Positions 7,867 through 16,398 of a stretch of 36,223 nt of DNA are shown in pieces. This DNA comes from an uncultured Lentisphaerota bacterium (GTDB lineage Bacteria; Verrucomicrobiota; Kiritimatiellia; RFP12; UBA1067), in contig ONVK01000016.1 in NCBI GenBank assembly GCA_900321255.1, positions 1 through 36,223 on the forward strand, given 5' to 3'. How positions within the stretch are numbered: position 1 is the stretch's first letter; each line of letters starts with the position of its first letter. Below the pieces are notes generated by a model, which did not search any database, was not told the origin of the DNA, and was given only the letters and a program-made list of their open reading frames with translations. A program made the translations under genes and the position numbers.

Positions 7867-9972
7867 ATGCTTAAGAAACTCACAGACTTCTCGAATGTGT
7901 TTTCGCGGTTCGGCGATCTCGTGCTCGCCTTCCTCGTCGTATGCATAATCGGGCTTCTCATCATCCCGCTGCCGTCGCCTGTCGTCGACCTGCTGATCTC
8001 GACGAACATCATGATCTCGACGGTGCTGCTGATGCTCTCGCTCTACCTGCCGCGCGCCCTCGCCTTCTCGACGTTTCCGTCGATGCTGCTTTTCACCACG
8101 CTCTTCCGCCTTGCGCTGAACGTCACCACGACCCGGTGCATTCTGCTGCACGGCGCCCAGGATCCCAACGCCGCCGGCACGATCATCAACACGTTCGGCA
8201 ACTTCGTCGTGGGCGGCAACTTCGTGGTTGGCGCCGTCATCTTCCTCATCATCACGATCGTCCAGTTCGTCGTCATCTCCAAGGGCGCCGAGCGTGTCTC
8301 AGAGGTCGCCGCGCGCTTCACCCTCGACGCGATGCCCGGCAAGCAGATGTCGATCGACGCGGACATGCGCGCCGGCGCCATCGACCAGGACACCGCAAAG
8401 CAGCGCCGCGCGGAATTGGCGATGGAGTCGCAGCTCTACGGCGCCATGGACGGCGCGATGAAGTTCGTCAAGGGCGACGCCATCGCCGGAATCATCATAA
8501 CGTCGATCAACATAGTCGGCGGCATCCTCATCGGAATGCTGATGTTCGGCCACGACGCGGCGTGGTGCGTGAAGCGCTTCGGCATCCTCACGATCGGCGA
8601 CGGCCTCGTGGGCCAGATCCCCGCGCTCCTGATCTCCATCACGTCGGGCGTCATCGTGACGCGCGTCGGCTCCGAGAACGCCAAGCCGCTCGGCCAGGAC
8701 ATCATCAACCAGATCTTCGCCCAGCCGAAGTCGCTGCTGCTCGGCGCGGCGATGCTCGTTCTCATCGGCCTCATCCCGGGCTTCCCCAAGCCGCAGCTCT
8801 TCGGCCTCGCCGCCGTCGTGGCCTTTGTCGGCTGGAGCCTGAAGGTCAAGGCGCAGATTGCCGCCGCCAGGGCCGCCAAGGCCGAGGATCCCCTTGCCGC
8901 CGCGGCGCCGTCCGAGGGCGCCGCTCCGCGCCCGAAGAAGAAGGACGGCGACGACTTCTCGATGGTCACGCCGCTCACGGTCGACATCGACGCGGACATA
9001 CGCGGTGCGCTTACCTACGAAGCGCTGAACGACCAGATCATGTCCGTGAGACGCGCCCTCTACCACGACCTCGGCGTGCCGTTCCCCGGCATCAACCTCT
9101 CGCTGAACCCGGCGCTCAGCGACGGGAAGTACCGCATTCTCGTCAACGAGGTGCCTGTTTCGGAGGGCGAGCTCCGCAAGGGCTTCATATTCGCGCTCGA
9201 GGAGTCCGAAAACCTCTCTGCGACGGGCATCGCCTTCGAGACGGGCAAGCCGTTCCTCCCCGGCTACGAGACATGCTGGGTCAAGGAGGGCGAAAAACAG
9301 CGTCTCGACGAGGGCGGCATACGCTCGCTCGACATCGGCGGCGTCCTCACCTACCATCTCTCCAGCGTTCTCCGCCGCTACTCGCACGAGTTCCTGTCGC
9401 TTCAGGAGACCCGCATCCTCTTCGACCACATGGAGAAGGAGGCCCCCGAGCTCGTCAAGGAGGTGCAGCGCGTGCTGCCGCTCCAGAAGATAACCGACGT
9501 CCTGCAGCGCCTCGTCCAGGAGGGGATATCCATCCGCGACCTCAAGCGCATAACGCAGACCCTCATCGAATGGGGCCAGAAGGAGAAGGACTCCGTGCTG
9601 CTCGTCGAGTACGTCCGCGCGGCGCTTTCGCGCTACATATCCTACAAGTTCTCCGGCGGGCAGAACATCGTCGCGGCCTATCTCCTCGATCCGTCTCTGG
9701 AGGAGAAGATCAGGAAGTCCGTCCGCCAGACTTCGGGCGGCAGCTACCTCGCTATGGATCCTGCTACCGTCCGCTCCATCCTCGCCGTCGTGAAGCGCAC
9801 GATCGGCGACCTTACGAAGATACCGCAGAAGCCCGTGCTCATCGTTTCGGTCGACATCAGGCGCTATTTCCGCAAGATGATAGAGAAGGACTACTACGAG
9901 CTGCCGGTTCTCTCGTTCCAGGAGCTGAGCGCCGAGATCAACATCCAGCCGCTTGGGAGGCTTAAGCTGTGA
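7867..9972 (+). CDS. sctV: T3SS export gate protein SctV (LcrD/YscV)
   Basis: SctV is the nonameric inner-membrane export gate that binds chaperone-substrate complexes. The 701-residue product has the usual membrane half (about residues 15-310, eight hydrophobic segments, with LFRLALNVTTTRCIL and the conserved cytoplasmic loop holding RFTLDAMPGKQMSIDAD) and a cytoplasmic ring domain (about 360-701). The linker near 335-360 is rich in Ala, Pro and Lys. Length and motifs are normal for the family. It begins 15 bases after the sctX-like gene, and its stop overlaps the GTG of sctD. This is one of the safest calls in the window. Confidence 0.97.
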   Translation: MLKKLTDFSNVFSRFGDLVLAFLVVCIIGLLIIPLPSPVVDLLISTNIMISTVLLMLSLYLPRALAFSTFPSMLLFTTLFRLALNVTTTRCILLHGAQDPNAAGTIINTFGNFVVGGNFVVGAVIFLIITIVQFVVISKGAERVSEVAARFTLDAMPGKQMSIDADMRAGAIDQDTAKQRRAELAMESQLYGAMDGAMKFVKGDAIAGIIITSINIVGGILIGMLMFGHDAAWCVKRFGILTIGDGLVGQIPALLISITSGVIVTRVGSENAKPLGQDIINQIFAQPKSLLLGAAMLVLIGLIPGFPKPQLFGLAAVVAFVGWSLKVKAQIAAARAAKAEDPLAAAAPSEGAAPRPKKKDGDDFSMVTPLTVDIDADIRGALTYEALNDQIMSVRRALYHDLGVPFPGINLSLNPALSDGKYRILVNEVPVSEGELRKGFIFALEESENLSATGIAFETGKPFLPGYETCWVKEGEKQRLDEGGIRSLDIGGVLTYHLSSVLRRYSHEFLSLQETRILFDHMEKEAPELVKEVQRVLPLQKITDVLQRLVQEGISIRDLKRITQTLIEWGQKEKDSVLLVEYVRAALSRYISYKFSGGQNIVAAYLLDPSLEEKIRKSVRQTSGGSYLAMDPATVRSILAVVKRTIGDLTKIPQKPVLIVSVDIRRYFRKMIEKDYYELPVLSFQELSAEINIQPLGRLKL

Positions 9973-11216
9973 GTTTTCTGCTGAAGATAGTCGAGGGCCC
10001 CAACAAGGGCGCGGAGATCGCGCTCGTAGAGGGCGTTGCCGTCACGCTGGGCAAGGGCGACGACTGCGATATCGTTCTCGTCGATTCGACGCTGCCTGCC
10101 GAGCCGCTGAAGGTCGAGGCCTCGGCTGACGGGGTCACGGTCGACGCCTCTCCGCTCGAGCCGTTCGCGGTCAAGACGATAGGCGCCACTTCTTTCGCCA
10201 TCGGTCCCGCAGACGCGCCGTGGGGCGCGCTCAAGTGGCCGAAGGAGGAGAGCGACGTGCCTGAAACGGGGGGCGAAGGGCATAAGGCGGAGGAGAAGCG
10301 GGAAGAGGCCGCCCAGTCCGGCGCCTCCGGCGGCGCATCCGAAAAGCCTGCTGATGACCAGTCCGAAAAACCGTCGCGCCGGCGGCGCGGCGGGTGCCTC
10401 GGCTGCCTTTTCATGGCGATTCTCCTGCTCCTTGTCCTTGCCGGCCTGTGCTGGTTCTTCAGGGAGAAGCTGCGGGAATCTGACCGGTTCGAGCAGTTTG
10501 AGAAGATCGGCAGAGGTTGGTATTCCAGGTTTGCCCGCGAATCCAGGGATTCGAAGGTTTCCGCAGAGAAGCAGCTTACGCTCTCCGACATCGCCGGCAA
10601 ATACGGCCTTTCCCTCGTGGAGTCGAACGGCGTGGAGCGGGTGGTCGGCAACTTGAGGACCAGGCGCGAGCGGCTTGCCGCCACGGCAGAGGCGTACCAG
10701 GCGAAGCCATGGGTCGAGCTTGACCTTACGGACGACGAATCGTTCCGGACTGCGGCGGACGACGCCCTCTTTACGCTTACCGAGGGTGCGCTGAAGGTGG
10801 GGGTCGCGACGAACAGATTCCTGTCCATAGTCGGCGCGTCGTCGTCTCCTCTGCTGCTGAAGAGGACGCTGGATGCGCTGAACGCCGACATCCCCAGGAT
10901 TAACGGCGTCGATGTGTCAGGGGTGGTGTTCTCGAGCCACGCCGTCAAGCCGCAGGACGACGGCAGTGAGGCCGAAGCCGACGACTACGTGTACTCCGGC
11001 CTGCCAGCCGTTACCAGGGCGTCCAGGCCGCGCAGATCCGCGAAGACATCGCTTCCCGTCTGCGGAATACTCACGACGCCGTATCCCTGCCTCGTGATGC
11101 GCGACGGCCGCCGCATGATGGAGGGGGCGGCCATAGGCGACAGCGTAATAGTGGAGATCGGCGCAGACAGCGTGACGCTCACGAACTCCACCGGGAGGTT
11201 CACATGGAAGCCGTGA
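9969..11216 (+). CDS. sctD: T3SS inner-membrane ring protein SctD
   Basis: SctD makes the outer of the two inner-membrane rings and joins the basal body to the cytoplasmic complex. The 415-residue product has an FHA-like cytoplasmic domain (residues 1-90, starting FLLKIVEGPNKGAEIAL), a Glu/Ala-rich linker, four arginines (137-140), one membrane helix (about 143-163, LGCLFMAILLLLVLAGLCWFF) and a periplasmic part with ring-building-like segments. Positive residues before the helix place the N-terminus inside. The GTG start at 9969 overlaps the sctV stop and follows GGGAGG. SctV followed by SctD, YscE-like, SctF and YscG-like genes is close to both Ysc and chlamydial order. Confidence 0.87.
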   Translation: MSFLLKIVEGPNKGAEIALVEGVAVTLGKGDDCDIVLVDSTLPAEPLKVEASADGVTVDASPLEPFAVKTIGATSFAIGPADAPWGALKWPKEESDVPETGGEGHKAEEKREEAAQSGASGGASEKPADDQSEKPSRRRRGGCLGCLFMAILLLLVLAGLCWFFREKLRESDRFEQFEKIGRGWYSRFARESRDSKVSAEKQLTLSDIAGKYGLSLVESNGVERVVGNLRTRRERLAATAEAYQAKPWVELDLTDDESFRTAADDALFTLTEGALKVGVATNRFLSIVGASSSPLLLKRTLDALNADIPRINGVDVSGVVFSSHAVKPQDDGSEAEADDYVYSGLPAVTRASRPRRSAKTSLPVCGILTTPYPCLVMRDGRRMMEGAAIGDSVIVEIGADSVTLTNSTGRFTWKP

Positions 11217-11455
11217 ATGACCCGGTGCGACTGATGGAGATCGAGAAGGAGCTTGCGGGGCCGCAGAAGGAGGCCGCGCTTGCGAAGTACGACGCCGTGC
11301 TGTCCGCGCTTGCGAGGAGGATAGACGCGGCGATGAAGGCGGGGCTTCCGCCGGAAGAGTTCCCGAGGGTCGCGGAGCTCGGCGAGGCGAACGTCCTTGC
11401 GAGAAAGATTTTGCGCCTGACCGTCCGGGTGGACGGGGAGGCGCGGAAAGCGTAG
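11204..11455 (+). CDS. YscE-like needle co-chaperone
   Basis: This is an 83-residue, almost wholly helical protein (EIEKELAGPQKEAALAKYDAVLSALARRID...). In Ysc systems a small helical YscE and a TPR protein YscG jointly hold needle subunits in the cytoplasm. Position supports this: it overlaps the end of sctD by 13 bases and is followed by sctF and the YscG-like gene, the same order as yscD-E-F-G. It is slightly longer than YscE. GGGAGG at 11192-11197 precedes ATG 11204. The sequence itself has little to identify it, so the call depends mainly on order and helical content. Confidence 0.6.
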   Translation: MEAVNDPVRLMEIEKELAGPQKEAALAKYDAVLSALARRIDAAMKAGLPPEEFPRVAELGEANVLARKILRLTVRVDGEARKA

Positions 11456-11499
11456 CCGAAAGGCGACGTTCAACAACAAACAAAAAAGGAAAAGAAAAA

Positions 11500-11841
11500 A
11501 TGGCAACACAATCACCGCTCCAGCCGATAAGCGACGACATTCCCAGCCCTAACCTAAGGCTGCAGCAGCGTCACTTCGAGCGTGTAGCCGCCGGTTCGAT
11601 CGAGGGCGGCAACTTCATCCACACGGACTCGGTGTACAACGCGCTCTTCAACGCCGCCTCCGCCATGGAAGCCCGCCTGAAGGAGTCGCTCGAGAACTAT
11701 CAGCAGCACCCGGACGTGCAGGCGAACCTCCAGCAGCTGCAGTACGACCTGCAGCAGTGGAACCTCGCGCTCACCACGATGACGAACATCAACAAGAACA
11801 TGGGCGACGCGCTCAACTCGATCGCCTCCAACTTCCGTTGA
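11500..11841 (+). CDS. sctF: T3SS needle subunit SctF
   Basis: SctF polymerises into the hollow needle. The 113-residue product keeps the family hallmarks in its C-terminal half: paired helices with LQQLQYDLQQWNLALTTMTNINKNMGDALNSIA and a short tail ending NFR. The N-terminal 45 residues are longer than in YscF. The gene is set apart from its neighbours by a 44-base A-rich leader (11456-11499) that contains AAAAAAGGAAAAG, which would favour strong translation, as suits a subunit needed in many copies. The stop overlaps the TTG start of the YscG-like gene (TTGA). Confidence 0.88.
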   Translation: MATQSPLQPISDDIPSPNLRLQQRHFERVAAGSIEGGNFIHTDSVYNALFNAASAMEARLKESLENYQQHPDVQANLQQLQYDLQQWNLALTTMTNINKNMGDALNSIASNFR

Positions 11842-12209
11842 TCTTCGACCTCGAAAGCGAAGAGGCGAAGCTGCTGTTGAACGTCGCCCTGATGGCGACT
11901 GGACAGAACCGCTTCAGGTCTGCCGCGAAGATCCTCGCGGCGCTGGGGCGGTTCCGTCCCGGGGAGGCGTCCGTCGCCGTGGCGAACGCCATCCTCTTCA
12001 TCAGCATGATGGACTTCCAGGGAGCGATCGACTACATCGACCGCGAGGCCCTGCCGAAGTTCCCGGCTTCCGCTATGCTCAAGGCGTTCAAGGGCATGGC
12101 GCTTCTCAGAATGAACCGCGCTGCAGAGGCGAGGATGCCGCTTGAGGAGGCGGCTTCCGACACGGCCGATCCCGCGGCGGCGCAATTGGCAAAGGACCTG
12201 ATGACATGA
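11838..12209 (+). CDS. YscG-like TPR chaperone of the needle subunit
   Basis: YscG folds as tetratricopeptide-like helices and cradles SctF with YscE. This 123-residue protein begins LESEEAKLLLNVALMATGQNRFRSAAKILAAL, closely like the YscG start (LLAEIALIGTG), and continues with helix pairs (AIDYIDREALPKFPASAMLKAFKGMALLRMNRAAEAR). The likely start is TTG 11838, which overlaps the sctF stop; no ATG precedes the conserved part in frame without running into sctF. Translation is probably coupled to sctF. The next gene overlaps by ATGA. Confidence 0.72.
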   Translation: MIFDLESEEAKLLLNVALMATGQNRFRSAAKILAALGRFRPGEASVAVANAILFISMMDFQGAIDYIDREALPKFPASAMLKAFKGMALLRMNRAAEARMPLEEAASDTADPAAAQLAKDLMT

Positions 12210-12607
12210 CAGATGCGATGATAGTCGAGGCGGTGCGCGCCGTGCAGGCGAATTCCGCGGCAGATCCGTCAACGACGGGCGCGGCCGCGGCGGTTGCCGA
12301 TCCGGCCGCAGTCGAGAGGTTCCAGGCGGCGATGGGCGTCGGCGGAGTCAATGCCGCACCGGCCGTCGACTCGATTCCGTTCGCGAGCGAGGCGAGCGCC
12401 GCGTGGCGCTCTGCGCAGACAAACAACCAGGGCATCCTCCACCGCATCCGCGCGCTGTCCCGGCTCGAGAAGATGCACGGCCCTTCGTCCGGCGAGCTTG
12501 TCGAGCTTCAGTACGAGGTGATGAACCTCGCGTTCCAGCAAGAGGTCGTGACAAAGGTCGCCGACAAGTCGTCCAGCGCAATCCAGACGCTGATCAAGAA
12601 TCAGTAG
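12206..12607 (+). CDS. sctI: T3SS inner rod/adaptor protein SctI
   Basis: SctI connects the export apparatus to the needle base. The 133-residue product has a variable Ala-rich N-terminus and the conserved family C-terminus: ELQYEVMNLAFQQEVVTKVADKSSSAIQTLIKNQ-like sequence, where the QYE, VTKVADK and QTLIKNQ blocks are diagnostic. AERFQAAM-type sequence near residue 40 is also typical. It overlaps the preceding gene by ATGA. Downstream, transcription or translation coupling is interrupted by a 126-base repetitive gap before sctJ. Confidence 0.9.
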   Translation: MTDAMIVEAVRAVQANSAADPSTTGAAAAVADPAAVERFQAAMGVGGVNAAPAVDSIPFASEASAAWRSAQTNNQGILHRIRALSRLEKMHGPSSGELVELQYEVMNLAFQQEVVTKVADKSSSAIQTLIKNQ

Positions 12608-12675
12608 TTGGTAGATGATAGATGATAGTTGGTAGGTTGTAGATGGTAGTTGGTAGATGATGGTTGGTAGTTGCG
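12605..12675 (+). repeat. Degenerate TTGGTAG/ATGATAG tandem linker
   Basis: Just after the sctI stop the DNA is built of 7-base words such as TTGGTAG, ATGATAG and TTGTAGATGG repeated about ten times, unlike the GC-rich genes on both sides. It has no ORF, no clear hairpin and no promoter that I can see. The sctJ ribosome binding site (GAAAGGAC) lies after it. Similar word-repeat linkers of other sequence occur at 16338, 19426, 29992 and 34195. Confidence 0.6.
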
Positions 12676-12733
12676 CTTAATGTCGGTTGCCGAACGTCGG
12701 CGGCCGAAAATTAAATCTCTGAAAGGACTAAGA

Positions 12734-13321
12734 ATGAAAATAGGAAGATGTATGGCTCTCTCCGCCGCGCTGCTGCTTGCTGGCTGCGACAAGGAGACTA
12801 CGCTTCATGCGGGGTTGGCGGAGCGGCAGGCCAATCTTGTGATGGCCGCGCTTCTCGATGCGGGCATCAGCTGCCACAAGACGCCGGGCGAGGAAGGCAC
12901 GTGGGACGTGTCGGTGGTCGAGTCGAGGTTCGCGGACGCGGTCAATCTGCTGAACAAGGCGGGTCTTCCGCGCAACGACCACATGGGCATAGGCGAAGTG
13001 TTCAAGAAGACCGGCATGATATCGTCTCCGAGCGAAGAGCGCATTCGCTTCATGGACGCGCTTGCGCAGGATCTCGCAAAGACGATCTCTGGCATAGAGG
13101 GCGTTGTCGACGCACGTGTGCACATCGTTCTCCCCGAGAACGATCCGTTTGCGCGGCACGCGATGCCGTCGTCCGCGGCCGTTGCAATCCGCTCCCGCTG
13201 GGACGCCGATCTCACGGACGTAATCCCCTCTGTGAAGGGGCTCGTCAAGAACGCCATCGAGGGGCTGCAGTACGAAAAGATCATGGTGACCGTGTTCAAG
13301 GATTCGCCGCCGAAGAAATGA
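12734..13321 (+). CDS. sctJ: T3SS inner-membrane ring lipoprotein SctJ
   Basis: SctJ forms the inner ring of the basal body in the inner membrane. ATG 12734 follows GAAAGGAC and gives a lipoprotein signal peptide with lipobox LLLAGC (lipidated Cys near residue 18). The two ring-building domains are present (about residues 25-75 and 105-185, with the linker IGEVFKKTGMISSPSEERIRFMDALAQDLAKTIS and the strand VVDARVHIVLPENDPF). At 195 residues it is short: it stops at TVFKDSPPKK right after the second domain and lacks the C-terminal membrane helix seen in YscJ and PrgK. I see no frameshift that would restore one. It would be held by its lipid anchor only. Confidence 0.9.
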   Translation: MKIGRCMALSAALLLAGCDKETTLHAGLAERQANLVMAALLDAGISCHKTPGEEGTWDVSVVESRFADAVNLLNKAGLPRNDHMGIGEVFKKTGMISSPSEERIRFMDALAQDLAKTISGIEGVVDARVHIVLPENDPFARHAMPSSAAVAIRSRWDADLTDVIPSVKGLVKNAIEGLQYEKIMVTVFKDSPPKK

Positions 13322-13659
13322 GCGAAGAGGAGAGACAGTTCCTGCGGACGGCCGTATGGCTCTTCATGCGGCATGGACGGAGCGACCGCGCGCTGAGTGT
13401 GTGCGAGGCCCTGCACGAGGCCGATTCGCGCGACGGCGTCGCGGCGGTCGCGCTCGCGGAACTGCTTCTTGACCGGGGCGAGGCGAGGAGGGCCGTGGAG
13501 ATTCTGCGCATGGCCGACGTTCCGCCTGAGCTTGCGCATGCCGAGGCGGTGCTCGAGTCGCGGGCGCTCCGGCTTGCGGGTCGCTCCCGGGAAGCCGACT
13601 CGAGGTGGCTGCGCTATGTCGAGGCGAGGAAGGGCGTCGGGAGGAAATGGGTGAGTTGA
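13318..13659 (+). CDS. sctY: SctY-like TPR chaperone (YscY family)
   Basis: YscY is the small TPR partner of YscX. This 113-residue protein matches it in length and in pattern: ERQFLRTAVWLFMRHGRSDRALSVCEAL against the YscY start (QQEFLLLNGWL...GHAERA), and ESRALRLAGRSREADSRWLRYVEARK against the YscY end (LSRAQQLNGDLDKARHAYQHYLELK). It overlaps the sctJ stop (ATGA). In Yersinia yscY is next to yscX and sctV; here it is 5.5 kb downstream between sctJ and sctK. A second YscG-type protein is the alternative, since both are short TPR chaperones. Confidence 0.58.
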   Translation: MSEEERQFLRTAVWLFMRHGRSDRALSVCEALHEADSRDGVAAVALAELLLDRGEARRAVEILRMADVPPELAHAEAVLESRALRLAGRSREADSRWLRYVEARKGVGRKWVS

Positions 13660-13699
13660 TGGCTGGTGGATGAAACGGAAAGAAGAAGTCTGAAGAGGA

Positions 13700-14368
13700 A
13701 TGGCAAAAGAGAAGAACATATCAATCGACGATGCGAGGGCGCTGGTCGCTGACGAGGCGCTCTGGCCGCGTATGCGCGATTTTCTGTGGGACTTCACGCC
13801 GCAGATTCACGCAAGCTGGCTTGAGGGTCTTCGCATTCCCGATGGCACGGCGCACAGCCAGCGCATCAAGGCCTATGTTCTTTCGTCTCTTGGGGTTGCG
13901 CCTGTATTCCATTCCTTCCCCAAAGGCGACTGGAGCCGGCTTCTGCTTCTCGACGGCGCAACGCTCGAGGCGATCGCGAAATGGCTTGGAGCGATTGTCC
14001 TTGCCGACGATCTCCGGCGTGTGATGGATGGCGCGACTGTGCGCGCCCTTAAGGCATCGCTGTCCGGGGTGTATCCCGAAGTGTTCGGGTTTACGGCGTA
14101 TTTCAGCGGGATTGATCTTAAGCGCAAGGATGCGGAGACGCGGGGAGAGGGCGCTCCATCAGCCGAAAACGTCGTGTCGACGGGACTTTCGATGATTGAC
14201 GCGCTTCTCGCCCCTCTCCCCGAGGCGCTCGTCTCGCGCCTCAAGCTGAAACTCCCCAAGGACACCAGCGCTCCCGCGCCTCTGCGCTCAAAGCCCGAGG
14301 CCTGCGGCAAGGCGCTCGCAAAGCTTCTCAAACTGAAATTTCCGGAGGCGTACAAGCTATGCTGCTGA
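13700..14368 (+). CDS. sctK: T3SS sorting platform protein SctK
   Basis: SctK links the SctQ/SctL sorting platform to the cytoplasmic face of SctD. The 222-residue product has the family core WSRLLLLDGATLEAIAKWLGAIVLADDLRRVMDGATVRALKASL (about residues 75-120), where the 'LDG..L....WLG......LR..' pattern is typical of YscK/OrgA-type proteins. It sits between sctJ/sctY and sctL, as in Ysc clusters. ATG 13700 is preceded by purine-rich AAGAAG and GAAGAGG. The last residues ([11 protein letters not shown]) overlap sctL by 10 bases. Confidence 0.78.
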   Translation: MAKEKNISIDDARALVADEALWPRMRDFLWDFTPQIHASWLEGLRIPDGTAHSQRIKAYVLSSLGVAPVFHSFPKGDWSRLLLLDGATLEAIAKWLGAIVLADDLRRVMDGATVRALKASLSGVYPEVFGFTAYFSGIDLKRKDAETRGEGAPSAENVVSTGLSMIDALLAPLPEALVSRLKLKLPKDTSAPAPLRSKPEACGKALAKLLKLKFPEAYKLCC

Positions 14369-15012
14369 TTGAAAAACCGAACTTTTCGCTTGCATCGGAC
14401 AGACGTCTCGTCAAGTCGTCGGAATTCGCCACGGTCAGCTCCGCGGCCGATATAATCGCCGCAGCCGAAAAGGAGGCCGCGCGCATCAGGGAAGAGGCGA
14501 AGGCGGCGTTCGAGGAGGAGAAGAAGCGGGGCTACGAGAAGGGGCTTCGCGACGGCAAGATAGAGATCTCCATGCAGAAGATGGACCAGGTCGACCAGTC
14601 CGTTGCCTTCATGGAATCGGTCGAGTCGCAGATGGCCGGCATCGTGATGAAGGCGCTTAAGAGCTGCGTCGTCGAGATCGGCGACAAGGAGATGGTCGTA
14701 AACATCGTGCGCAAGACGATGAACGCCGTCATCCGCACGCAGCGCCACGTCACGCTCAAGGTCGCGCCCGAGATGGTGCCGGCCGTAAAGGAGCGCATCG
14801 AGGCCCTTCGCGTGGAATATCCGACGGTCGAGACGTTCGACGTGGTGGAAGACCCGAGGCTCAAGGGGCCGGCCTGCATCCTCGAGACCGAGGCCGGCGT
14901 GGCCGATGCATCCGTGGAGACGCAGCTCGAGGCGATAGAGCGGTCGATGGCCCGTCATCTGTCCGGCAAGAACGGGCAAACCGGTGATTCCGGGAAAGGC
15001 GCCGGTGCATGA
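14359..15012 (+). CDS. sctL: T3SS ATPase stator SctL
   Basis: SctL is the peripheral stalk that joins SctN to SctQ and restrains the ATPase. The 217-residue product has the FliH/HrpE/YscL layout: a short N-terminal tail, a charged coiled coil (about 35-75, [29 protein letters not shown], including the glycine-spaced repeat typical of the family), and a C-terminal globular domain with [19 protein letters not shown] and [33 protein letters not shown]. The last motif is nearly diagnostic. GGAGG at 14344-14348 serves ATG 14359. The stop overlaps sctN (ATGA). Confidence 0.92.
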   Translation: MLLIEKPNFSLASDRRLVKSSEFATVSSAADIIAAAEKEAARIREEAKAAFEEEKKRGYEKGLRDGKIEISMQKMDQVDQSVAFMESVESQMAGIVMKALKSCVVEIGDKEMVVNIVRKTMNAVIRTQRHVTLKVAPEMVPAVKERIEALRVEYPTVETFDVVEDPRLKGPACILETEAGVADASVETQLEAIERSMARHLSGKNGQTGDSGKGAGA

Positions 15013-16337
15013 CGACGCCGTTCGACTATATTCCGGCGGTTCTCGACCGTGCCGTGGAGGATGCCCAGCCCATCGACGTGAAGGGCAAGGTGATTCAGGT
15101 GGTCGGCACGATCGTCAAGGCGTCGGTGCCGGGAGTGAAAGTCGGCGAAATCTGCATTCTCAGGAATCCGTGGGAAGAGTACGAGGTCCATGCAGAGGTA
15201 GTCGGCTTCACCAAGGACGCCGCGCTGCTGACGGCGCTCGGACCGATGATCGGCATCTCCGCCGAGACCGAGGTCATCCCGACCCGGCGCGTGCAGATGG
15301 TGCCCGTCGGCGTGAATCTCCTCGGCCGTGTCCTTGACGGCCTCGGCGCGCCGATGGACGCCGACACGAAGGGGCCGCTCAGGCCGGACGGCTACTACCC
15401 CGTCTATTCGTCTCCGCCCTCGCCTCTGGAGCGAACGATCATCTCCAAGCCGATATCGCTTGGCATCCGCGCGATTGACGGGCTTCTCACCTGCGGCGAG
15501 GGGCAGCGCATGGGCATCTTCGCGGCCGCCGGCGGCGGAAAGTCCACGCTGCTCGCGTCGATCATCCGCAACACCGAGGCGGAGGTGACGGTTCTTGCCC
15601 TCATCGGCGAGCGCGGGCGCGAGGTAAGGGAGTTCATCGAGAAGGACCTTGGCCCAGAGGGCCTCAAGAAGTCCGTGCTGGTCATCTCGACGTCGGACCG
15701 TCCGTCGATGGAACGGCTCAAGGCCGCGTATGTCGCGACGGCGATTGCGGAGTCGTTCCGCGACAAGGGCAAGAAGGTCTTGCTTCTTATGGATTCCGTG
15801 ACGCGCTTCGGGCGCGCGCAGCGCGAGATCGGTCTCGCCGCCGGCGAGCCGCCGACGCGCCGCGGCTTCCCGCCGAGCGTCTTCTCTGAGCTTCCCAAGC
15901 TCATGGAGCGCGCCGGCAACTCGTCAAAGGGGTCCATCACCGCTCTTTACACCGTTCTCGTCGAGGGTGACGACATGACGGAGCCGATCGCCGACGAGAC
16001 GCGGTCGATTCTCGACGGGCACATCATTCTCTCGCGCAAGCTCGCGCAGATGAACCACTATCCGGCGATCGACATCCTTGCGTCCGTTTCGCGCTGCCAG
16101 TCGGCCATCATCCCGAAAGACCACAAGGCCGCAGCCGCAAAGCTGCGCAAGATTCTCGCCAAGTACGCCGAAGTCGAGTTGCTTATAAAGATAGGAGAGT
16201 ACAAGAAGGGAACCGATTCCGAAACCGACGAGGCGATTGACAAGATAGGGGCCGTGAACGCCTTTCTGAGGCAGGGGCTGGACGAACGTCCCGCCTACGC
16301 CGACACAATCGAAAAACTGAAGCAAGTCGTTGCATGA
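15009..16337 (+). CDS. sctN: T3SS ATPase SctN
   Basis: SctN is the hexameric ATPase that releases chaperones and unfolds substrates. The 442-residue product shows a Walker A loop (AAAGGGKST, about residues 172-180), catalytic Glu region ([11 protein letters not shown]), Walker B ([10 protein letters not shown], about 257-266), and the family block [38 protein letters not shown]. The C-terminal three-helix domain with [14 protein letters not shown] is the T3SS form. The P-loop has three glycines instead of the usual GSGVGKS, a mild variation. The length is normal. Confidence 0.97.
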   Translation: MTTPFDYIPAVLDRAVEDAQPIDVKGKVIQVVGTIVKASVPGVKVGEICILRNPWEEYEVHAEVVGFTKDAALLTALGPMIGISAETEVIPTRRVQMVPVGVNLLGRVLDGLGAPMDADTKGPLRPDGYYPVYSSPPSPLERTIISKPISLGIRAIDGLLTCGEGQRMGIFAAAGGGKSTLLASIIRNTEAEVTVLALIGERGREVREFIEKDLGPEGLKKSVLVISTSDRPSMERLKAAYVATAIAESFRDKGKKVLLLMDSVTRFGRAQREIGLAAGEPPTRRGFPPSVFSELPKLMERAGNSSKGSITALYTVLVEGDDMTEPIADETRSILDGHIILSRKLAQMNHYPAIDILASVSRCQSAIIPKDHKAAAAKLRKILAKYAEVELLIKIGEYKKGTDSETDEAIDKIGAVNAFLRQGLDERPAYADTIEKLKQVVA

Positions 16338-16398
16338 CATAGAAATTCGAACTCCAAACATTCAACTCAAAACTTACAACTTTAAACTTTAACCTCGC
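16338..16398 (+). repeat. AACTTTAAAC-type linker before sctO
   Basis: This 61-base gap consists of A/C/T-rich words such as AACTCCAAAC, AACTCAAAAC and AACTTTAAAC. It carries no Shine-Dalgarno sequence for the sctO start and no hairpin that I can see. It resembles the linker before sctR at 19426 in composition and in lacking a ribosome binding site. Confidence 0.5.

Noticed and set aside
8299..9429. 376-residue - strand ORF over sctV, and similar long antisense ORFs (1383-2432, 5904-7046, 31278-33047)
   Set aside because: All mirror well-supported + strand genes, have no recognisable domains and show shadow composition.
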